A program made the position numbers and the translations under genes. The notes under the pieces are model-generated. The model did no database searches. It was not told the DNA's origin and saw only the letters and a program-made list of their open reading frames with translations. Below are positions 30,701-39,700 of a stretch of DNA of 45,861 nucleotides, one piece after another (position 1 is the first letter of the stretch; each line of letters begins with the position of its first letter). The DNA is from Phialocephala subalpina (Eukaryota > Ascomycota > Leotiomycetes > Helotiales > Mollisiaceae), in NCBI GenBank assembly GCA_900073065.1, contig FJOG01000086.1:51393-97253 (forward strand), read 5' to 3'.

Positions 30701-33700
30701 GAGTCCAATTGTGAAAGTCCCTGAGTAGCTGGGAGATTCACAGGTGTGGAACCAAGGCCCTCAGTCCATGGCATAATCTGATCGAGGATGTATGCCAGAT
30801 CTGGTCGGTTTTGGCTGAGGATGGAGAGCTCTACGTGGAGGTTTTTGGCGTTCTCGTCAATAGATGTCTGAATGTCCTTGCGATCTGACGACATTACTAG
30901 AGCTGGCAGCTCAACCAAGCCATTCCACTGTTGTGCCAGGGAGGTGAAAGTGTCCTTCCAGTATCGGACGCGATCGGGGGGCACATCACTCTTTCCAAGC
31001 TTGGCGTGGATGTTCATGAGCTCTAGGGCGGCCGAGAGAACATTCGGCAACCATTTCAGCACCGAGTCATAATTGCCAAATGAGGAAGCAGCGTTCCGAA
31101 TGCTGTATGAATCCAGGCCCCAAAGCCCCTTGGCCATCCGGAAATTGACTTGTAGCTTCATCATGCTCTGCACAGTACTGGTCAAAGAGTGCCTCTGAGC
31201 CAGCAGTGTTTGAAGCACACCTTCCAAGAATCCCGTACTTCGAGCAATCTCGGCACTACTCAGATCTTCCGAATGTTGCCTGACAGCCTCTCTAACTCTT
31301 GGAGCAAGATCAACCGCCTTGTGGAAATAATACTCAAGACCAGAAACCTCGAGGTCGGGAAGAAATCCGACGCTGACGAGTACGAGAGAAAGGGAGTCTT
31401 GGCGAGCGAGGGCGTCGACTCCGAGGTTGTATTTGATGCCCATCTGTCTGAGCTCTTTTAGAGTATCTGCAAAGAGCTTGCGCTTGCGTGACTTTAGATG
31501 CTTGACTGTGTCTTTGTTCTCTTCGGTCAGGACAGAGGGCGTGGCTTTCTGGAGCTCGGCGGTGGAGGTGATAATGTTTGCTAGGAAGGAGTCGAGGTAT
31601 GCTGAGCCCTCGATAGCGGATTCTGAGATCGTGCTGGCGGCTTGCATCATGCTGACGGTGTTGTCGACGTTGATGAATCGCTTTGCTTTCTGTGACCAGT
31701 TCGGTACCGAGGCGCTGCAAATCGCGAGAGCGGATTGATCGACGGAGGGTTGTTGGTGATGGCCATTAACGATTTCGGAGGTGTCTAGCGAAGCGTCATC
31801 GGGCAGCCCTTGCTTGAGTATCGGTTCCATGGGTTGTCCAAGAAGAGCTCTGAACTTTCGCACAATCTTGAACAGCTTGTGATGCGATCTCTTGGCACTG
31901 TCTCTCAATGCAACGATGTTGGTATCCTTCCAACTTGCAAGTAGGAGCACATCTCGCATAGCTTTCTCCAGTAACACCTTTCCCCTCTTGAGATACTCCA
32001 GAACTGGACGCTCATATCTCGCATACAGAGCGATGAAGTTGGCAAGAGCATCGTGGATAATTACCATGTTCGGCGTATCCAGGACAATGAGCTCGAGATG
32101 CTTCTGGAGTTGCTTCAACAACTGCAAGCGCTGCACATATTGACCAAGAATTGCCGTCGAAAAGTAAAGTTCCAGATCCTTCAACAACTTCTGAGCATAA
32201 GATCTCAACTCGTCCGGCGACTCAGAAACCCCAAGTGGAGCAGCGATAATGACCTCGTAAGCAACAAACCACCAAGACTTAGCATCCTCCTCGCACTTCT
32301 TCGTCTCCATATCAAACAGCTTAGCCCAAGTCGACAACTCAAGCCGCCGCCAACTGACAATAGTCTGCGTCAAATTGTCGTATTGCATAAGAGCAGAGTT
32401 GGCGCGGCTAGCCCAACCGCCAAATTGCCATTCATGCATGAAAGTGTGGATTTTCTCAACCTTGGTGATGATCTTCGCAAGTGGCTCTGTGTGTCTGAAT
32501 TGCAACAACTCGCGACATGAAGAAAGCACGTCTGCGAGCGGCTGCATATGGCCAATCTCATCGACAGCTTGGAGTTCTCGGAACCTAGCCTGAATTTGGT
32601 GGATTAAGGTGGCCAGCTTTCGAGCTTCGGGTAGGTTAGTATCAGTGTAGAAGCTGTACGATTCCGGAACACTGGCTTTCGGATCCAAAGCTTCAATCTT
32701 GTCGTTCAAAAGTAAAAGTGTGCCTGGAAGCAGCTCTCTCGTTGTCTTCTGATCCTGGCATCCAAAATCTTGTTTGTAGCTTGAACCTAGCTGCTCAGAT
32801 ATATGACGAATCAAATACATGATAGAATCAGACGCCTGTTCCTCACCCATAAAAATATTCGCATGGACCTCCGCAATCTGGACAGCTGTATTGCGGACAT
32901 CCTCGTTGGGAGAGCTCCCTTCCCTCGCCTCCCCAGACTCCTCATCATACGGTGGGAAGAGCTCATTAAACTCATTTTGATCGTCTTCATCTTCATCCTC
33001 AGCACTGCCTCTAAATCGGTACAGGCCAGATTTGGATTCAGCTTCAGTGCGATCGGTTTCAAGTCTCTTCTTCCACTGATTGTAGCATTCGTGGAAGGTT
33101 TTGAGGAGAGTTTGGCGTGAGCCGGGAGTGAATGAGGAGAGGGATTCGATGCTTGCGGTAGTCGCGATGAATGTTAGGAGGTCTAGGGGTCGATGGGAGT
33201 CAATGACGTCTTTGATTGGCGATGGTCTACCTCCGAGGAAAGGTGTCATGCTTCTCAAAGCCAGGATCCCCTCAATTTCAGATGTTCCAGCAGAGCTGGG
33301 TGAAGGAACAAGAGTGGCCATGTATAGGCCAACTTGCAAGCATCGAAGCATACTCACGACAGGAGCCGTAATGTCGTTGTAAGCACGGAAACGTTCAGAC
33401 AGGCGTTGAACTATCTGGGAGACATTGTGCTGCAGGAGTCGGATTTGCTGAAGGAGATTGCTCTTTCCAGAAGTGAAGTACTTTGTGAGAATGTCAGGGA
33501 TAGATGTTGATTGGAGGAGGATCTTGAGTAAATTATTGAATTCGCCTTGAAGTTGGTCTATCTCGGAGATCTCAGGCCGGTATATCTCTTGCAGGAGCTT
33601 TGGAGGTTCTCCCAGCTCGGTGTATTCATCTTCAAGTAGTCTACAGCGTAGATTGGAGTCTTGACCTGAGAACAGAAGCTCGAATCGTCTCAGAGCATTG

Positions 33701-36700
33701 ATCTTGTTCTGAAGATCTTGGCGGTGCTCCTGGTGTTGTTCGCGTTCAAGTCGCTGTCGTTTGTCCGGATCAAAGGCCCGGTCAGGAACGTACAAAGTAA
33801 TCACCCCGAGCGCGAATTGCACCCATGCTAGAGATGACTCTTGAAGTGTGGTTCTTGGTCGTGTACAAATTTGACTCAGTACTTCTCGTTCACTAGGCGC
33901 CAGGAGGTCGAGGAAAGGGGGCTCGGAACCTCCCACAACAGCTGGGATAATGGAATCGACACCGAATCGCCACTTGTACCAGGTTTCTCCCTTTTCAGCC
34001 ACATCCCCGCCATGCTTGCCGGCTATGAGAGTGACAAGGCAGTGAGAGAAGTTAGAGAGAAATTGACCAAGGTCGGAGATCTGGTTACGCGCCAGAGTGG
34101 TGCTTGAATGCACCAGCTGCTCTCCAAACATTGGAAGCTCGGATTCCAGGAGCTTGAGCGCCTGAAGATTGACATCACCGATGGTGCCGATTCTCAACAG
34201 AACATCCAAGGCAAAATCTCCCACAATGGGTCGGACATTGGACGAGCTCTTGATGAAGTCCGATGAAGAATCTCCGACAACAGGCCGAGCATTTGAGTTC
34301 TCGCCCCAGAGGTAGTCGACAATCTGTAAAGACCTAGCAGGCGTCCCAAATTTCATCTCCAACGGCGTCGCAACATTGGCCAACACCACCATGTGTACAT
34401 CGACAGACGGCTCAGTCCCATTGTCCTTCCCATCGCCGGACATTCGTGTAATCGTCTGGAATTGTCGCAACGATTGAAATTGATTCCCGAAGAACGGCAC
34501 AACAGCATCCTCATCCATACCAACACTCTCCTCCAACTTCTTCAACTCATTGTCCAGCACATTTACAAGACTTTCCCCATCAACCTCACTCCCACCCTCC
34601 AGCACAAGCCTGTAAGCCTTCATAAAGCTCATCACAACATTGCCCAACTCAGACACCGAAATCGAAGCTCTCCACCTAAGGTTATCAAATCTCTGACCAA
34701 GATTCTCAAGCTGCTGAAGAGTTGTGAGGGTGCAGAGATCCCGAATGACCGGCGGACGGAGGAACTTCCAAAGTACCTCCATCGAAAGACCAGTTGTGAG
34801 TTTGAATCCTGAGGAGAAATCGCTATTCATCTTTTGTTGGAAGAGGGCTACAATGTCCCCAGTGGGATGGGGCAGTGACAATCTTGCCAAAGCATCTGTG
34901 CCGATCGCCAAATGAGCTTGGAACGTAGCTTCTTCGAATTTGGAGGTGCACGTGACTAGTTTGTATGTATTCCACCAGAAACGAAGGAGTGTGGTAACCG
35001 CTTGCTTTTTGAATCTCCAATGCCCCTGGCTACCACGGACATTTCGAAGGTAGGATCGGAGAGCAGTGATGCTACTAGATAGGAAACCCGATACCTTGAC
35101 CGTGGAGTCCTTGGATACTGCTGACACCCTATCCTCGACTAGCGAGCGTTGAAGGCGATTCATCTTACTTGGCTTCAACACTTCCAGCCCGGCGTTTTGT
35201 TCGCTTTGAGCTTGAATGGCCTCAGAGATGGCTAGGAGGCTCTCGAACACGGTGCCGAGCCAGTAGATGTCCTCATAATTCTGAGACTTTGAGATGAGTG
35301 GTACCAAGGGTGAGTTTTGGAGAGGATGGACGATTTGGGTCTTTGGGTTGAGGAGGATGCCGGCGAAAGTGTCTCTGACGGCATCTCGGAGAGAACTGGT
35401 TTCAGAGCCTTGGTATATTTCTAGGTAGGCTTGGGAGAGTTGTTGGAGGAATTGAGTGTCCTGGGGAATGGGGGACAATTGACCTAGGGAGGTGACGAAT
35501 CGTTGGAGAAGAGGTAAGTCGGACCATGAGAGGTTGTCCATCGCGACAGGAATGATCTGTTTCGCCCCTTCAAAGTCGGTTTGCAAGACGTCCAAAATCT
35601 CAACCAACATCTGGTATCTCTCCATGGCTGCTTCAGGCTTCGGAACCACGAGTTTGGTCTCGAGATCGACTGGCAGAGGCTCAACAAATATCTCAATAGC
35701 ACGATTCCTCATCGCCCTTGACAATTCCCCAAATCTCGAATCCATTGTCAGGAAGATCCTGAACTCAGGATGTGGTTTGACAATCTTCGGTTCGCCATCA
35801 GGACCACAGTGCTCATTGATGCTGAGGGACCCGTTCGGCTCGAGGAGAGAGTTCAGTCTGTCGAGAACGGAGGCACTGCATAGATTGGCGTTGTCCAGAA
35901 CAAGCCACTGACCTTGCTCGAGGGCCTTGACGAGGACGCCGTCGACCCATTCGAAGCGTGCATTCTCGAGCGTCATGGGAATCTGAGAGAATTGGCTGCA
36001 TGTGTTGGCCAACGTGCCGAATTCTAGCAGCGAAGTCTCGGTCTTCAGGGAATGAAGGTGAGAAGCAATGGTGGAGAAGAGCGAGCTTGACGACCCATTT
36101 TCATTTTCAAGCAGCTCGAGGATTGCCAGTGCTTCTTGAGGAACTTCCCCAGGCAATGATGCCAGTACTCGTGTTGAGATGAAAGCCCGCAGTTCTTGAA
36201 GGAAAGAGCTGGCAGCACGTTGGGGATCAACTTGTTCAAAGCCACCCACCAGGTCCATGGTATCGATATCAGCATTCAATGGGAAGACAACAAGCGACTT
36301 CCCACTCATGGTAGCGATATGCTCAATCATAGTTGTCTTTCCACATCCAGATGGACCCACGAGGATAGATGGTAGGTTTTGTTGTATGCATATCATGACT
36401 GATTCGATTTCAGGCAAACGATTGGTTATGTCTGGCTTAGGGAAGGGAAGGCGTTGAATCAATTGGTCTCGAGGCATGTAGGCAAGACCAACTTGATATG
36501 CGGAGGCACTCGTGTTGTGGAAGAAATGGCGGAATGGAATCTCAGCGCCGAAGACTTGCGAGAACAATCTGCCAACTTCTTGGCGATCTTTCGGTGTTCT
36601 AAATCGCTGTCGGAATATCAGGTTCAAGAAGTCTGCGGGGTTTGCGGCTGCGAGGAATGGAGCGTTGGAAGAAAGAAGCTGCAACCAGCGAAGGATGTCA

Positions 36701-39700
36701 CGAAGGTTGAATTCCCAGGGTCCACCTTGAGAGCCAAATCTTCGGCGGTAGACAATTTCTTGCTCGAGCTGGGAGACAAAGGCGATAATCGAATCGAGTG
36801 TCGATGCGGGGACATTCGGGAAGTTGTGCCTGCATATTAGCTGGAGATCATCGTTCCTAAATACATCAGCATAGACGACAGTAAATCGATTGACGAAAGA
36901 AGCTGGTAGTCCTTTTCTACCACCTCCTTGATGATGAGGATTCTGGGCTGCGAAGACGCAGAATTCAGGGTGGCGTTTGAAGGTTTGATCGAGTTCGGAG
37001 ATGTACACTTCTCCACGATGATCAAGACAAGCATTGAGGCCTTCGAGGACAGATTGCGATGCCAAGTTCATCTCATCGAGCAATACCCACTCGCCCTTCT
37101 GCATGGCTTGAAGGAACGGAGCATCTCGCCACGCAAAGTGTCCTGCCTCGGCACCTTCGACGGGAATGTCAGAACCAAAGAGATCCATGAGATCCGTCTG
37201 CTCTGAGAGATTGATTCGTGTGAGAGGTCGATTGCAAGCACGAGCCAAAGCGGCGACCAAGGTGGTCTTACCAACACCAGGACTACCTTCGATAAGAATT
37301 GGCTTCTGAACTTGGAGAGCTCTTAGCACTCTCATAGCATTGAGCTTCGTCGTAGGCGCCTCAAAAGCGAACGTCGAGTCAGTGTTCGCACCAGCTTGCT
37401 TAGGCATCGTGAAGCTGCCGACACTGAGAGATTCCTCCTCGTTCAGGAGTGCCACAGGTTGGAAGTAGATGGATGTGACATCGTGTCTGAGTAGAGTTCC
37501 GAGCTGCTGCAAGCACTTCGCTCTCTCTTCCTTGATGGTATCAGGATTAATGGCAAGGAGGGCAGCTGGATTCGCACCTAAAGTGTCAATATACACCATG
37601 GAGGCACCATGCAGAATCGGAAAGTAAGGATTGGTGGCATCAGAACTATTGATGAACTTCACCCAAGCAAGGACATCTCGTACTGAAATCGACGTGGAAG
37701 CAGATGATCGATATGTCTCCCCGAACCATTCCGCGAAATGTACCATGGGCTTGGCGAACGGCTTGAAGCTGTCTTGAAGCTTGGCTTCGACGATCTGGAA
37801 AACGTCTTCGTGCTCGGAAAGAGATGGAACCCAGATCTCGGTGAAACGATTTCGAAGTGCTGGCGACAATTCACGTTTGCCGTAGTCGCCGCCTGGGTTC
37901 ATAGTCGCGAAGAACTGGAAGCCATCTGCTGCCTGAAGGAAGGAATTCTCTACACCCTTCTCAGCGAGAAGGATGGTTCGTTGGGTTTCAAGGACAGAAT
38001 TGAGTCTTTCCAGAACAGAATCGTCCGCAAGGGAGATTTCATCAAGGAGAAAGAAGGATCCATCTCTCATGGCTTGGACGAGACTGCCATCCGACCATTC
38101 GAAGAGTGCTTTCGCCTTGATCTGGTTGACTGAAATCCGACCGAGCAGTTCTTGCGGGGCGGCGGTTAGCTCTGATGGAGACAGCGCCTGGAATCTTGCC
38201 TGCAGCAAATCAAGATCATCTTGTTCTACGCTTGCGTGGCCGAGACCATTCAGCAAGATGATCAAGTCTTGCTTCAACCGCTCAAGTATTGCGGCACGAT
38301 TTCGTACAGGTCTTTGAGCACCAATAAGATCGCCTGTCTCGGTATTCTGGTGTGCGTTGACAATGTGCAATCCTTTTCCAAAGGCATCGGCAATCATCTG
38401 GCAAACGGTTGTCTTTCCACAACCCGTCTCACCCACCAACAGCACAGGTTCATTGTTTCGCAGAGCGTGTGCAACAAGAACATACAAACGTCTCATTGCT
38501 CCCGTCCACACCACCCCTTGGGAATTGGAAGTCGTGTTGAAAGCCTTGATCTCAGGTGACATACCCTCACTGTATAGAAGGGCAGGATCAATCTTGACCT
38601 TCATGACCCGCTCGATGATCTCCTTTACAGCTGTCCTCTCAGCAGGATTCCGTACTCGCTCTGCTAGAAGCATGTATCCATTTGCAGCAAGTTGTTCCCT
38701 GTTGTCGGCATCTCGCAATGCCCACCGAAACAGATCTCTCAATGTAGCGAAGCTGTCTTTTTGCTCGAATAGTCGATTCGTCTGTCGTAGGGTAGAAAGC
38801 TCCTTGTAGACATCCACAATTCTCTTGCAATCCGAAGGTGCGACTTTCTGACTTCGATACTCCAGAATTTGTTGCAGTTCATCTTGGGGTATGTCATCAA
38901 AATGGAGTTCGAGGAATCGATTCCTAAACGCTCGAGACAACGTCTTTCTGCCACCGTAAAGTCCCGGTGGATTCTGAGTGGCAAACAACATGAAGTTCTC
39001 ATGCGGACGGACGACTTCTTGTGTCTCGGGAATCAGTAACTCTCGGTTGTCATCGAGTAGCCGGTTGAGAGCTTCGAGGACATCTGTAGGTGCCAAATTT
39101 AACTCATCGAGAACGATCCAATGACCTTTTCGCAGGGCCTGAACCAGTAGACCTTCCTGAAATCGGAGCTGGCCATCTAATCCTGAGACGTATGTACCTA
39201 GATACTCCTGTAGGTCTGTATGCTCGTGATTGTTGATTCGCACGAACTTGTTGCCGCTGTACTTGGCGAGGTACTCGATCATGCTGGTCTTTCCTGAAGA
39301 GGTGGGGCCTTGGACAAGCACTGGGAAACGTCGGGTGGAAGTGGCACGGACGAGATTGAGAATGTTTCGATCCACGGATGGCGTTCTAATATAGTGAACC
39401 TGCTCTTCCCGAGGCTCAGCACCCTGGAGCATCCAGTATTGTCGATTCTTCTTCTCGTTCGTGAAAGCCACATAGCTTCTCCCGTCTTGCGGATGCTTGG
39501 GTGTTTGAGACAGAAGTGCTCGAGAATTTCCATGGCTGCTCAGCAAGTGATGATTAATGAGGGGCACGAGCAAGTTCTCTGATTCCCGGTCGAGAAGAGT
39601 CAAGAAGCCCATGGCGAATCCTTCGTACAAAGCCCGTCGGAGACCATACAGAGGCGTGATCTCGTTTACATAGCTGAGAACACGAGTCAGGGTTCGCAGA